DNA from: Hydrogenimonas sp.
Lineage (GTDB): Bacteria; Campylobacterota; Campylobacteria; Campylobacterales; Hydrogenimonadaceae
Direction of reading: 5' to 3'
Length of the DNA: 32,421 nucleotides
Assembly (NCBI GenBank): GCA_015484905.1
Contig: WFUN01000109.1
Location: forward strand, 1 to 32,421
In this document: positions 9,272 to 18,474 of the stretch, piece by piece
How the letters are laid out: every line of letters starts with the position of its first letter
How positions within the stretch are numbered: the first letter of the stretch is position 1
Notes under the pieces: generated by a model
What the model was told of the DNA's origin: nothing
Seen by the model: the letters and a program-made list of their open reading frames with translations, nothing else
Databases searched by the model: none
Position numbers and translations under genes: made by a program

Positions 9272-10408
9272 TTAACCCTGATAAAAGTTCAATACCATCT
9301 TTTGCATTATGGTTATCAGTCGGCTCTGCTGCAGGGCGATATACCCCTCTATCTTCTGTTTGAAAAAATGGTTGGGATATATCGTAAAGACAACCTGCTC
9401 CTGCTCCTTGCTAAACAAAACGGCTGAAATACGCACGTGCACTTTTCGCTGTTGCTGCTCTTTGAGGTCGAAAGCAAGCATTACATGAGTTTCACCATTG
9501 CTGAAGCATCGGGTGTACTCCTGGCGGTTTTTTAATTTGACAGCTATTGAATTGACAGCCAAGCTGTGGATAAAGCCATAAACTTCGGTCCCGTCAGTAC
9601 ACTCTATCGTTATCTCTATGGGCTCACCCGGCATCACTCTTATATTTTCTCTATCTACAGGAGATTTATCGATAAAACGAAGATTGGTCAATATCACCTC
9701 GGCGCGGTTTGGCATTGCATTGACTATGTCGGCTTTAAGAGTATCGGGCAAAAGAGTGTGTTTTAAAAACGTAAAAGGCTCATTCTTCAAAAACGCCGCT
9801 TTTGCCAACGAGGTCTTAAGCCGAAGAAGTCCATTGGCATACCCCAAAACCGTTGCATCTTCACTCAAAGGCATACCGTTGTAAAAATTGTACAGAGTCA
9901 CGCTTTTATGCTCAGAAAAGAAAGTGGAAAATATCTCCTCTTCTCCCCCTTTTGTACAAAAGTCGTATCTCGCGGTTCCGTAACAGATCTTCCCTTTTCC
10001 AAACTTTTGAGCCTGTCGCATATAACGCTCGATGCGCTCCATCAAAGAGTCATATGTATCTTCCTTGTCTACGATGGTAAGAGCTGCGTAAGAGACACTA
10101 ACTCCCGTGTCTTTGGAAAGAGTCTCCTCAATATTTTTTGCAACCTGAACGGCACGATGCAGATGCAGATCCTTCAAAATTGTAAAAAGTCTCCCGTTTT
10201 CGCAAAGCAATAGAGCCGAAAAATCGGTTAATTCCTGAAGAGTGGCAACCGCATTTTCGAAACTCTCCTCCTCTGGCTCCGGCAGCTCAAGAGCAAAACA
10301 CAAAAAGGCCAGCGACACATTGTTCATTTGGACAAACCGGATGTGCGACTTGATTATTCCACGATTCAGTATGGCAGAACTTCTCATTGTGTCGAGACTC
10401 TTTTTCAT
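9272..10408 (-). CDS. degenerate GGDEF-like plus PilZ-like domain protein
   Basis: The 378-residue protein has an N-terminal half (about residues 30-165) that resembles a diguanylate cyclase fold. Its tail fits the GGDEF pattern (TGVSVSYAALTI ... LMERIERYMRQAQKFGKGKICYG), but no GGDEF active-site motif is present, so it is probably inactive. Residues from about 235 on (PNRAEVILTNLRFIDKSP ... MPGEPIEITIECTDGTEVYGFIHSLAVNSIAVKL) look PilZ-like. It may therefore sense c-di-GMP without making it (inference). Its ATG overlaps the hemJ stop by ATGA, which means translational coupling. No membrane span is seen. Confidence 0.65.
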   Translation of the reverse strand: MKKSLDTMRSSAILNRGIIKSHIRFVQMNNVSLAFLCFALELPEPEEESFENAVATLQELTDFSALLLCENGRLFTILKDLHLHRAVQVAKNIEETLSKDTGVSVSYAALTIVDKEDTYDSLMERIERYMRQAQKFGKGKICYGTARYDFCTKGGEEEIFSTFFSEHKSVTLYNFYNGMPLSEDATVLGYANGLLRLKTSLAKAAFLKNEPFTFLKHTLLPDTLKADIVNAMPNRAEVILTNLRFIDKSPVDRENIRVMPGEPIEITIECTDGTEVYGFIHSLAVNSIAVKLKNRQEYTRCFSNGETHVMLAFDLKEQQQRKVHVRISAVLFSKEQEQVVFTIYPNHFFKQKIEGYIALQQSRLITIMQKMVLNFYQG

Positions 10409-10839
10409 ATCGGTTTGATGACAACCATTATGACAATAACTATCATCAAAATAGTCGGTACTTCATTGTAGATTCGGAAAAATTTCCCACTTTTTGTGCA
10501 GACTCCGGCATCAAGTCTCTTTTTGAACCATCCCAGCGAAAAATGATACGCGATCAAAACAAGCGCCGCAGTCAATTTTATATGCAGCCACATTCCGCTT
10601 TTAAAGAGCGCCGGATTGAGTAACAGCATAGCAGTCCCGCTCAAAAGAGTGGCCCACATGGCCGGCACACCTATAAAGTTGTAAAGTTTGTTCTCCTGTA
10701 TCTTGACCACCTCGACAAAACCTTTGTTATCTTTGTGTTCCTGGTGGTAGACATAAAGTCTGGGCTGATAGAAGAGCATAGCCATCCAGCTTGTAAAGCT
10801 CAATACGTGAAATGCAAGTATCCAGTTGTAATATTCCAT
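10405..10839 (-). CDS. hemJ: protoporphyrinogen IX oxidase HemJ
   Basis: This 144-residue membrane protein has four spans and the N-terminal pattern of the HemJ/UPF0093 family: WILAFHVLSFTSWMAMLFYQPRLYVYHQE. The conserved histidine is in FHVLSFTSWMA, and later family features include HIKLTAALVLIAYHF and FFRIYNEVPTILMIVIVIMVV. HemJ performs the penultimate step of heme synthesis, oxidising protoporphyrinogen IX in the inner membrane. AAGGAAAAAA precedes the ATG. A 27-codon Cys-rich ORF lies 21 nt upstream, and the GGDEF/PilZ-like gene follows with a 4-bp overlap. Confidence 0.92.
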   Translation of the reverse strand: MEYYNWILAFHVLSFTSWMAMLFYQPRLYVYHQEHKDNKGFVEVVKIQENKLYNFIGVPAMWATLLSGTAMLLLNPALFKSGMWLHIKLTAALVLIAYHFSLGWFKKRLDAGVCTKSGKFFRIYNEVPTILMIVIVIMVVIKPI

Positions 10840-10860
10840 TTTTTTCCTTGGATTGAAATT

Positions 10861-10944
10861 TTAAAACCTTTTTTCACAACGCTCTGCCGCTTCCAGCGAG
10901 TTGTAGATACCGCAGCAGCATAACCAAAGAGGTCTGAGACACAC
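10861..10944 (-). CDS. 27-codon Cys-rich small ORF upstream of hemJ
   Basis: This is too short for the ORF track. From the GTG at 10944 the minus strand reads MCLRPLWLCCCGIYNSLEAAERCEKRF and stops with TAA at 10863-10861. It holds five cysteines in 27 residues, including a CCC run, and then a charged amphipathic tail. GAGAAAAG lies immediately upstream as a possible ribosome binding site. A promoter-like TTGATA / CATAAT pair sits directly in front. The stop is 21 nt before hemJ, so it would be the first gene of that unit. No family is assigned and translation is unproven; a leader peptide is an alternative. Confidence 0.45.
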   Translation of the reverse strand: MCLRPLWLCCCGIYNSLEAAERCEKRF

Positions 10945-10962
10945 CTTTTCTCAAAACAGTAT

Positions 10963-10990
10963 ATTATGACCGAATTCACTTTTTTATCAA
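10963..10990 (-). promoter_or_regulatory. predicted promoter of the hemJ unit
   Basis: On the minus strand TTGATA (10990-10985) is followed after 16 bp by CATAAT (10968-10963). The implied transcription start is about 13 nt before the GTG of the Cys-rich small ORF. Confidence 0.4.
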
Positions 10991-11084
10991 AACTTCCGAA
11001 GCAAAAAAGATACCAACTCCATTTTTAAAATATTATAATAACAAAAGATGAAAAAGAAGTCTTTGGCAACAAGCCTGTAAAAAG

Positions 11085-12572
11085 TCATATCATACCACGC
11101 ATCATCAGGCTCCAGTAAAGAGGTTTGAGTATGTACAGATCAAAAGCCCACCACACTCCGCGGGGTATGGAGGGATCAAAGGGAAAAGAGGAGGCCTCTC
11201 CGTCATAATTGAATTCGGCAAGCATTATCTTGCCATACTGCGTTTTGAGAGGACAGACGGTATACCCGTCAAATCTGGCCTGCAAATCCTCTCCTTTTAT
11301 AGCGGCTGTTAAATTTTCCTGCACAACTGCAGCTTGATATCTTGTCGAACCCCCTGTCTTTCCGAGAGGAATACCAAGTATATCTCCAACTCCAAAAACA
11401 TTTTTGTACTTTATATGCTGAAGTGTATATCTATCGCATGCAAGCCAACCTTTTGCCGTCCCTTTCTGCCAGCCAAGAGGAGAGTTGGCCACAATATCCA
11501 CAGCCTTCATTGGAGGTACCACATGTATAAAATCATACTCCATTTCAACCTTCTCTTTTTTGGAAACCATATCGTACTCTTCCAAATCGGGATCATACTC
11601 TCCTTTTGAATAAGATATATGCTCGAATGTGGCTATCTTGTTTTGCGGATCGATCTTTCGAAGAACATGGTTCCATCTGTTGTCAATGTTCCCATACATT
11701 GTGCACACATCCTCTACAAGAGTTCTGTTGTAGTTTTGCAAACCGAAAAGCTTTGAACCGCTCTTGCAGAAACTGGCTCTTATTCTCCTGTGAATGTCAC
11801 TGCCTCCCCCTGGTCCGTTTCCGCGGAGAAAGTCGTTGCTCAGATATAGAATCTTCTGTGGTGCGCCGCCGCATTTGATTGGAGTATCTGGTTGCGTGTA
11901 GATGACATTCAGGGGGTTGGCCTCACTCTTTTTTTGTGCCGCCGCCCTAAGCTGCCCAAACCATCGCCATGTAAGTGCGCCTCCCCTTGCGGTACCTTTT
12001 TCAATGTCATTTAGATATACGCTTGCTATACCGTTTTGTCCTACCAACTCTGCCCTCATGCCTTCAATTCCTTCGTAGTTGTACTGAAGCCCTGTGGCGA
12101 CTACAAGAAAGTCATATTTGATCTTTCCGTTCCTGGCGGTCTCTACGAGATCAGCATCGGGATCAAAAGCGCAGACTTTGTCTTTTATCCATCTCACACC
12201 TTCTGGCAGAAGTTTGGAATTCGGTTTTTTTATCTCCTCCTCGGTGTACAATCCCGCGGCTATAAAAACCTGACCAGGTTGATAGAGATGTGTCTCATTG
12301 GGTGCGATAACGATAATTTCAGCATTTGGCACCGCTTGTCGCAGCCGCGCGGCCGCCATAACTCCTCCCGTACCGGCTCCGACAATTATGATACGGGCTT
12401 TTGCTTTGCTGACGGAATTTTTTTCCTCTCCGGCTTTAAGTGGCACTTTGCCAAACATGGCGGACAGACTTGCCGCTCCCAGCAGTTTCAGCGCTTCCCG
12501 GCGACTCACTCTCTGCGTCTTTGTAATATTTTCGATAATTTTCGAAAAATGGATGAAATCTTTTTTCTCCAT
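11085..12572 (-). CDS. Tat-exported SQR/FCSD-like flavoprotein oxidoreductase
   Basis: The 495-residue protein has a twin-arginine leader (VSRREALKLLGAASLSAMFG) and an FAD-binding motif ARIIIVGAGTGGVMAAARL. It has the quinone-reductase-like segment HLYQPGQVFIAAGL and a redox cysteine in PIKCGGAPQK, the position of an SQR active-site Cys. A second FAD motif is FGVGDILGIPLGKTGGSTRYQAAVV. The C-terminus GYTVCPLKTQYGKIMLAEF and the hydrophobic tail are typical of sulfide:quinone reductases. It probably oxidises sulfide and feeds quinone from the periplasmic face. The tracked TTG start is replaced by the ATG at 12572, which follows AGGAG. It lies 34 bp after recJ. Confidence 0.85.
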   Translation of the reverse strand: MEKKDFIHFSKIIENITKTQRVSRREALKLLGAASLSAMFGKVPLKAGEEKNSVSKAKARIIIVGAGTGGVMAAARLRQAVPNAEIIVIAPNETHLYQPGQVFIAAGLYTEEEIKKPNSKLLPEGVRWIKDKVCAFDPDADLVETARNGKIKYDFLVVATGLQYNYEGIEGMRAELVGQNGIASVYLNDIEKGTARGGALTWRWFGQLRAAAQKKSEANPLNVIYTQPDTPIKCGGAPQKILYLSNDFLRGNGPGGGSDIHRRIRASFCKSGSKLFGLQNYNRTLVEDVCTMYGNIDNRWNHVLRKIDPQNKIATFEHISYSKGEYDPDLEEYDMVSKKEKVEMEYDFIHVVPPMKAVDIVANSPLGWQKGTAKGWLACDRYTLQHIKYKNVFGVGDILGIPLGKTGGSTRYQAAVVQENLTAAIKGEDLQARFDGYTVCPLKTQYGKIMLAEFNYDGEASSFPFDPSIPRGVWWAFDLYILKPLYWSLMMRGMI

Positions 12573-12606
12573 AAAAATCAACTCCTGTCATTAGAAAAAT
12601 CGGATA

Positions 12607-14220
12607 TTATGGCAATATTTTGTCAACGAGAAACTGTATAGACTCTTTTTTATTAAACTCATTGATCTGAAGTACTCCGGTCAGGGTGACGAGCTCTCCT
12701 CTTCTTATCTCTTTATCAAATCCAAATTGAATCGCCTGAAGCAGTCTGCGCCCATTTCCCAATACGAGCTTAAGATGATCGCTGTTTGCACCAATCTGTC
12801 GTGCCTCCAGCACCTGCACATCTTTGATCAGAAACCTGGGACGATTGTTGGCCTCGCCATAAGGCTCGTAATGCTCTATCAGCTCCATAAGCTCCCAGTC
12901 GATCTCATCTATGGGCAGCTCTCCCATAACGTCTTCTTTCGAGACAAACATCGAAGGATCGATCTTTTCTGCGTGATTGCATATCTCATCCCTGAAAGCA
13001 TTCAGGTCCTTTGACGCAAGCGTAAGACCGGCAGCCATCCTGTGCCCTCCGAACCTGATCAGATATCTTTCACTCATTTGCAAAAGAGAGAAAAGATCGA
13101 CCTCCCCGATACTCCTGCCGCTTCCTTTCGCCACACCGTTTTCCATGCACAGTACGATTGCCGGCTTGCCATATCGGTCTACAAGACGGGAAGCTACGAT
13201 TCCAACAACCCCTTCGTGCCATCCCTCTTTGCCTACCACTATTATCGGTGCTGCCGGATCCGCCATTCGCATCGCCTCTTCCATGGTTTTGGATTCTATG
13301 CTCCTTCTTAAGCGGTTCATCTCTTCGAGCTGCAACCAGTAACGATTCGCCTCACCGGAATTTTTCGATCTCAAAAACCTCAACGCCTCGGAAGCATCTT
13401 CCATTCTGCCTGCACTGTTGATACGCGGAGCGACTGAAAATCCGATGTCTGCGGCTGCAAAACGTTTTTTCCCCAAATGGGTCCTGATCGCTTCAAGAGC
13501 CGGACGAGTTGAAGCGCAAAATATTTTCAATCCCTTCCTTACGAGTGCACGGTTGATAGAAACCAGCGGCATGACATCTGCTATGATGGCCAGAGTGAGC
13601 AAATCCAGAAACCGAGACATTTCAAAGTCCATTCCAAGCCTCTTTTTAAGCGCTCCGACAAGGAACCACGCCACCTGTGCACCACAAATTTCAGGGTATG
13701 CAAAACTGCACTCTGCCTTTTTGGGATTGATAATGGCATACGCATCGGGCAGGGTCTGCGCAACGGTATGGTGGTCTGTTATTATCAGGTCAATACCACG
13801 TATTTTACAGATATCGGCTGCTTCAAATGCAGTGATTCCATTGTCGACAGTAATTATTACATCTGCATCGATTCTGTTCAAAAGCGCCGGAGAGATACCG
13901 TATCCATCTTTGAAACGGTTTGGAATAACCACTTCGACAGGATACTCTGCCAGTTCGAAAAACTCTTCCATTATCGCACTCGATACCACACCATCGACAT
14001 CATAGTCGCCTACTACGACAATCTTCTCTTTCTCTTCAATGGCTTGCACTATTCGCTCGACCGCCCGTTGCATATCATGAAAATCGAAGGGATCAGGAAG
14101 ATCTGCCAGCCCTTTGAAACCTTTCTCAAAGCGGGCGGCAAGAAGAGCGGCGATCTTCGCTTTTGTAAGCTTGGGAATATTTGAGTCGATCTCGATGGAC
14201 CTGATTAAAGACCTACTCAT
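12607..14220 (-). CDS. recJ: single-stranded-DNA-specific exonuclease RecJ
   Basis: This 5'-3' exonuclease acts in recombination and repair. DHH-family motifs are present: [18 protein letters not shown] (motif I), ITVDNGITA (motif II), IITDHHTV (motif III), [11 protein letters not shown] and the DHHA1 motif [12 protein letters not shown]. The C-terminal OB-like part ([11 protein letters not shown] ... [23 protein letters not shown]) is also there. The tracked ORF starts 35 codons upstream in pyrG sequence. The ATG at 14220 ([14 protein letters not shown]) gives 537 residues and overlaps the pyrG stop by 8 bp, so I chose it. Confidence 0.95.
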   Translation of the reverse strand: MSRSLIRSIEIDSNIPKLTKAKIAALLAARFEKGFKGLADLPDPFDFHDMQRAVERIVQAIEEKEKIVVVGDYDVDGVVSSAIMEEFFELAEYPVEVVIPNRFKDGYGISPALLNRIDADVIITVDNGITAFEAADICKIRGIDLIITDHHTVAQTLPDAYAIINPKKAECSFAYPEICGAQVAWFLVGALKKRLGMDFEMSRFLDLLTLAIIADVMPLVSINRALVRKGLKIFCASTRPALEAIRTHLGKKRFAAADIGFSVAPRINSAGRMEDASEALRFLRSKNSGEANRYWLQLEEMNRLRRSIESKTMEEAMRMADPAAPIIVVGKEGWHEGVVGIVASRLVDRYGKPAIVLCMENGVAKGSGRSIGEVDLFSLLQMSERYLIRFGGHRMAAGLTLASKDLNAFRDEICNHAEKIDPSMFVSKEDVMGELPIDEIDWELMELIEHYEPYGEANNRPRFLIKDVQVLEARQIGANSDHLKLVLGNGRRLLQAIQFGFDKEIRRGELVTLTGVLQINEFNKKESIQFLVDKILP

Positions 14221-15847
14221 TTTCAGAATTTTTGGCAGCCAGAGACGCTTTGGCGAATGCCAGAATGGAGGGATTCGGGTTTTGCAGGCGAGAAGTGAAT
14301 TCAGGATGAAACTGAACACCGACAAACCACGGATGACCCACTACCTCTACGGCCTCGATCAGTCCGTTGGACTCTCCGGAAACTATCATACCACCTTTTT
14401 CCAGTTTTTCCCTGTAAGCCGGATTTGCCTCATATCTGTGCCTATGGCGCTCGTAAATTATCTTTTTGCCGCCATACGCTTCAAAAAGTTTGGTGCCCTC
14501 TTTTATCTCGCATGGATATGCGCCCAGACGCATTGTTCCACCAAGCGGACTTTTATGTGTACGTACCTGCTTCTGGCCCAGCCGATCGATAAACTCATCT
14601 ATCAGATAGATAACAGGATGTTTTGTCTTAGGGTCGAATTCGACAGAATTGGCCTCCTCTATTTTCAAAACATTTCTGGTAAACTCTATAAGGCTGAGCT
14701 GCATACCCAGACATATTCCCAGGTAGGGAATCTTGTTCTCTCTTGCATATCGGATCGCTTCTATTTTACCCTCGACTCCACGCACACCAAAACCTCCGGC
14801 AACCAAGATCCCATTCACATCCCCTATCGTCTCTTCTACCCCTTTTTCTTCGATATCTTCGCTGTCTACCCATTTTATGCCTATTTTGGTATCGAGTGCG
14901 GCACCGGCATGTATCAAGGCTTCCGTAAGAGACTTGTAAGACTCTTTGAGGTTTAAATATTTGCCGACGAAGGCTATGGTTATCTCATCGCGCGGTGCTA
15001 TAATCCGTTTGACGAGAATATCCCACTCTTCCATATTTGGCTCGCCATCCGTAAGACGAAAGCGTTTGATCAGAGGATTCATTATCCCATCTTTCAAAAA
15101 GTTTAGCGGCACCTGATAAATCGTGGGAGCATCCATACACTCTATAACACTGTCCATATCGACATCGCAACTGACCGCAATCTTTTTTCTCAACTCTTTC
15201 GGAAGAGGCTTTTCGCATCTGGCAATAATCATATGAGGAGTTATTCCTATTCGTCTCAACTCCTGTACGCTATGTTGTGTCGGCTTGGTTTTCAACTCAC
15301 CGGCAGCCTGAATATAGGGTACCAACGTAACGTGTATATTGATTACATGATCGCTGCCCAGCTCATGCTTGATCTGGCGAATCGTCTCCAAAAAAGGCAG
15401 CCCTTCGATATCTCCGACCGTTCCGCCAAGTTCCACGATCAATATGTCCTTGCCTTTTCCGGCTTCGAATATACGCTGTTTGACCTCTCCCACAATATGG
15501 GGAATCACCTGAATGGTTTTGCCAAGGTACTCACCTTTTCGCTCTTTCGTCAAAACAGAATGGTAGATCTGCCCGGTCGTAAAATTATTCTTTTTGCCAA
15601 GATCTACATTTAAAAAGCGTTCATAGTGGCCAAGATCAAGATCCGTTTCGGCTCCGTCGGCTGTAACGAAGACCTCTCCATGCTCAAGCGGACTCATAGT
15701 GCCCGGATCCATATTCAAATAGGGGTCCATTTTCAAAATAGAGACGTCGAGCCCCGTCTGTTTAAGCAGTGTTCCCACACTTGCTGCGGTAATTCCTTTG
15801 CCAAGCGAGCTCAAAACTCCACCCGTTACGAAAATATATTTTGTCAT
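14213..15847 (-). CDS. pyrG: CTP synthase
   Basis: This enzyme amidates UTP to CTP using glutamine and ATP. The 544-residue protein begins [24 protein letters not shown], the synthetase P-loop. It continues with [24 protein letters not shown]. The glutamine amidotransferase domain has its nucleophile in [15 protein letters not shown] and the His-Glu pair in [10 protein letters not shown]. All key regions appear intact. Transcription probably continues into recJ (8-bp overlap) and then the SQR-like gene. The 87-bp gap upstream contains TTAAAAT, a possible -10 element. Confidence 0.97.
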   Translation of the reverse strand: MTKYIFVTGGVLSSLGKGITAASVGTLLKQTGLDVSILKMDPYLNMDPGTMSPLEHGEVFVTADGAETDLDLGHYERFLNVDLGKKNNFTTGQIYHSVLTKERKGEYLGKTIQVIPHIVGEVKQRIFEAGKGKDILIVELGGTVGDIEGLPFLETIRQIKHELGSDHVINIHVTLVPYIQAAGELKTKPTQHSVQELRRIGITPHMIIARCEKPLPKELRKKIAVSCDVDMDSVIECMDAPTIYQVPLNFLKDGIMNPLIKRFRLTDGEPNMEEWDILVKRIIAPRDEITIAFVGKYLNLKESYKSLTEALIHAGAALDTKIGIKWVDSEDIEEKGVEETIGDVNGILVAGGFGVRGVEGKIEAIRYARENKIPYLGICLGMQLSLIEFTRNVLKIEEANSVEFDPKTKHPVIYLIDEFIDRLGQKQVRTHKSPLGGTMRLGAYPCEIKEGTKLFEAYGGKKIIYERHRHRYEANPAYREKLEKGGMIVSGESNGLIEAVEVVGHPWFVGVQFHPEFTSRLQNPNPSILAFAKASLAAKNSENE

Positions 15848-15935
15848 ATCTGCCCCAACTCAGTGAATATTTCGGAATTTTAACAAAAGAGCGCTTAAGA
15901 GGCGCCTTGCAGCAACCAGAGCACATATACGGATA

Positions 15936-17540
15936 TCATATTCCCAATCGGCATCTCATAGCTTCCGCTACAAGACGTTTGGCCATCTCTTCACTCTGTA
16001 TAACTATATGACCGATACTCATATCTTCAATCATGCGGGCTTCGGCTTCACTCTGAACCTTTACAACGATATTGGCCAGTGGTGCCGTATGATTAAGTGC
16101 TTTACAAATCAGGCGCATATGATGAGGATTGTCCACCGCCACGATTACGGCACTGACTTTATCTACATCGAAACTCTTCAGAACCTCTTCATTCGCGGCA
16201 TTGGCGAAAAAGATAGGCTCGCCCATCTTCTGACCCAACTCCATTCTGTGTATATCGTGCTCGAGCACGATATACTGAACCTCCTGCTTTTTGAGCTCTT
16301 CTGCCACATGTTGCCCCAAAGGACCGAATCCACAGACTATTATATGATTTTTGAAGCCGGTAGAGTGGAGTATTGGTTCCGGCTCCGGCTCCGTATAAAA
16401 CAGGTCGGCTATCGCTCGTATGTTGGAGAGAATGAATACTGAAATAATCATGGAGAGAACCACAGCTGCCAGCAAAATCTGTACTGAGCGTGGTTCCAGT
16501 AGATCGTTTGAGGATGCAAGAGCGAAAACCGCAAGTGAAAACTCCCCAACCTGTGAAAGCGCCAACGCCGCTTTAACGGCTGCACGAAAGCGTGTAAAAA
16601 ATTGTAGGAAAAATAGAATTATACAGAACTTGACAACCATTATGGAAATAGCGGAAAAAGCGACCAAATCTATATTCTTGAAAACGGTATTCAGATCTAT
16701 CTGCATACCGACTGTAACAAAAAAGAGCCCCAACAGCAGATCCCGAAACGGAATCAGTTCAGCCTCTATCTGATATTTGTATTTTGTCTCGGCTAACATC
16801 ATCCCGGCGAGAAAAGCGCCGAGCGAATAGGTAAAGCCGAACAGATGTGCCAGTTCGGCCGATCCGATTACCAGAAAAAGTACTGTTCCCATGAAAACTT
16901 CCGAAGAGTCCGCTTTTGTAACCCAGCCAAGAGACCACTCGAAAACGTACCTGCCCAATAGGTATATAATTACTCCTACGACCAGAGCGTCTATGGCAAT
17001 TTCAAGAAACATTCCCGCTATATCGCTGTCATTGGAGGAGAAGATGGTAATCATAAGCAGAATAGGAATTACTGCCATGTCCTGAAAAATCAGTATCCCG
17101 ACCGATTTTCTGCCAAACGGAGTCTGAACCTGACCTGTTTCATTCAATGTTTTAAGAACAATCGCGGTCGAAGAGAGTGCAAGAGCAAACCCCGTTATAA
17201 TCGCTCCCTCCATTGTCATCCCGTACCAATATGCAACCCCGCCGAAAAAAAGGGCGCTCAGCAGCAGCTGCATCGAACCGAAAAGAAGAACCTCTTTTCG
17301 CATTGCTATAAGCTGTCTGAATGAAAACTCCAGACCAATGGTAAACATTAAAAAAACTATTCCAAACTCTGCAATTTTCTCCAGCTCGGCAAAATTGCCG
17401 TGATGCAGTCCGAAAATAGCGGAAATTGCGACACCTGTCATTATATAGCCGATAATTGTTGGAATTCCGGCCCTCTTTAAAACCGAATTTATGGCTACAG
17501 AGAGAAACATGCCTGTGAGTATTATTGGAAGATAAGTCAC
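15936..17540 (-). CDS. Kef-type K+/H+ antiporter (CPA2) with TrkA-N domain
   Basis: The 534-residue protein has about 12 membrane spans in the CPA2 antiporter domain. The motif MLAETKYKYQIEAELIPFRDLLLGLFFVTVGMQID is characteristic. A cytosolic Rossmann TrkA-N domain follows from about residue 400: HIIVCGFGPLGQHVAEELKKQ. It exports K+ or another cation in exchange for protons and may be gated by nucleotide or thiol ligands. The start is GTG at 17540, with AAAAGG upstream and a TATAAT box at 17565-17560 on the same strand. No further C-terminal TrkA-C domain is apparent. Confidence 0.88.
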   Translation of the reverse strand: MTYLPIILTGMFLSVAINSVLKRAGIPTIIGYIMTGVAISAIFGLHHGNFAELEKIAEFGIVFLMFTIGLEFSFRQLIAMRKEVLLFGSMQLLLSALFFGGVAYWYGMTMEGAIITGFALALSSTAIVLKTLNETGQVQTPFGRKSVGILIFQDMAVIPILLMITIFSSNDSDIAGMFLEIAIDALVVGVIIYLLGRYVFEWSLGWVTKADSSEVFMGTVLFLVIGSAELAHLFGFTYSLGAFLAGMMLAETKYKYQIEAELIPFRDLLLGLFFVTVGMQIDLNTVFKNIDLVAFSAISIMVVKFCIILFFLQFFTRFRAAVKAALALSQVGEFSLAVFALASSNDLLEPRSVQILLAAVVLSMIISVFILSNIRAIADLFYTEPEPEPILHSTGFKNHIIVCGFGPLGQHVAEELKKQEVQYIVLEHDIHRMELGQKMGEPIFFANAANEEVLKSFDVDKVSAVIVAVDNPHHMRLICKALNHTAPLANIVVKVQSEAEARMIEDMSIGHIVIQSEEMAKRLVAEAMRCRLGI

Positions 17541-17559
17541 AATAGGCCTTTTGTTTCAA

Positions 17560-17565
17560 ATTATA
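17560..17565 (-). promoter_or_regulatory. predicted -10 box of the Kef-type antiporter gene
   Basis: TATAAT at 17565-17560 lies about 20 nt before the GTG start. No convincing -35 box is seen; Campylobacterota promoters often lack one. Confidence 0.4.
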
Positions 17566-17580
17566 GCAAAGTATGTATCT

Positions 17581-17598
17581 GCGCTTTGAGCGCTTTTT
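17581..17598 (+). terminator. hairpin with T-run in kef/moaC intergenic region
   Basis: GCGCT-TTG-AGCGC is followed by TTTTT on the plus strand. It resembles a Rho-independent terminator, but no plus-strand gene lies upstream; it sits in the -35 area of the antiporter promoter. Confidence 0.3.
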
Positions 17599-17745
17599 GT
17601 TATATTTGACGATCGCTATATGCAACGTACCTGCATTTTTCTGTATTATTACCACGGCCCGAGCATTGTACCGACATCCGATACATAGAATGATAGCTGA
17701 ATGAATTATGATAAAATAGAGAAATAGCTTAAAAGAGGAGCATGT

Positions 17746-18222
17746 GTGAACCTAACGCATCTTGACGAAAAGAATCGCCCGAAAATGGTCGATGTAGGAG
17801 AAAAAAATCCCACAAAACGGAAAGCCGTCGCCAGTGGTATCATCTCCATGACTCCTGAAGCATACTCCGCTGTCATAGACAATACCGCCAAAAAAGGCCC
17901 GGTTCTGCAAACAGCGGTAGTAGCTTCAATCATGGGAGCGAAAAAGACAGCGGAAATTATCCCGATGTGCCATCCTCTGCTTTTAAATGCAATAGATTGC
18001 AAAGTAGATGAGCTTCCGGATCTGCCCGGTTTCAAACTCACTGTCACGGTAAAACTGAGCGGTAAAACCGGTGTTGAAATGGAGGCTCTGACAGGCGTGA
18101 GTATAGGACTGCTAACCATATACGATATGCTCAAAGCCATCGACAAAGAGATGGAGATCCACGATATACGGCTCGAATCGAAAGAAGGAGGCAAAAGTGG
18201 CTCTTTTAAACGAAAAAAATAA
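17746..18222 (+). CDS. moaC: cyclic pyranopterin monophosphate synthase MoaC
   Basis: This 158-residue enzyme makes cyclic pyranopterin monophosphate in molybdenum cofactor synthesis. Family segments include [33 protein letters not shown] and [26 protein letters not shown]. The lysines and histidine around the active site are present. The start is GTG with AGAGGAG just upstream. TATGATAAAAT at 17707-17717 is a likely -10 region. It overlaps the DUF493 gene by 26 bp. Moco would be needed by the molybdoenzyme encoded about 6 kb away, although the two units are on opposite strands. Confidence 0.96.
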   Translation: MNLTHLDEKNRPKMVDVGEKNPTKRKAVASGIISMTPEAYSAVIDNTAKKGPVLQTAVVASIMGAKKTAEIIPMCHPLLLNAIDCKVDELPDLPGFKLTVTVKLSGKTGVEMEALTGVSIGLLTIYDMLKAIDKEMEIHDIRLESKEGGKSGSFKRKK

Positions 18223-18466
18223 AAAGGCCAAAATCGAATATCCATGCGAATGGAGATACAAGGTGATAGGCAAAGAGAAAAAAAATATAGAGAACGCCGT
18301 CAAATCCATACTGGGCGAAAAGGCCCATTCTCTTGCCTTTTCAAAATGCTCACGTAATGGAAGCTATTACAGTTATGAGCTCAAAACCCTCGTGCATAGC
18401 GAAGAGGAACGAATAGATATTTTCAGACAGTTGAAACGACACACTCATCTTGATATGGTACTTTAA
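18197..18466 (+). CDS. DUF493 (YbeD-like) family protein
   Basis: The 89-residue protein contains [28 protein letters not shown] and [41 protein letters not shown]. This is the ferredoxin-like small regulatory fold of the DUF493/YbeD family, whose role is mostly unknown. The start is GTG at 18197, inside moaC, with a near-perfect AGGAGG five bases before it. This decides the start despite the 26-bp overlap. It is followed after 8 bp by the helical hypothetical gene. Confidence 0.85.
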   Translation: MALLNEKNKKAKIEYPCEWRYKVIGKEKKNIENAVKSILGEKAHSLAFSKCSRNGSYYSYELKTLVHSEEERIDIFRQLKRHTHLDMVL

Positions 18467-18474
18467 GGATCGAT

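Noticed and set aside
11018-11080. Tiny ORF MKKKSLATSL (ATG at 11048) after AT-rich TATTATAATAAC
   Set aside because: Ten codons with no stop-proximal context or conserved feature; chance occurrence is likely.
12036-12641. 201-codon plus-strand ORF opposite the SQR-like gene
   Set aside because: Antisense to the FAD- and Tat-motif coding region; a shadow.
13418-14005. 195-codon plus-strand ORF opposite recJ
   Set aside because: RecJ motifs on the minus strand account for the sequence.
14114-14956. 280-codon plus-strand ORF opposite recJ/pyrG
   Set aside because: It lies on the opposite strand of two clearly recognised genes; composition is atypical (Phe/Tyr/Cys-rich) and it has no motif.
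17152-17655. 167-codon minus-strand ORF over the antiporter start
   Set aside because: It overlaps the antiporter N-terminus in another frame and has no family features.
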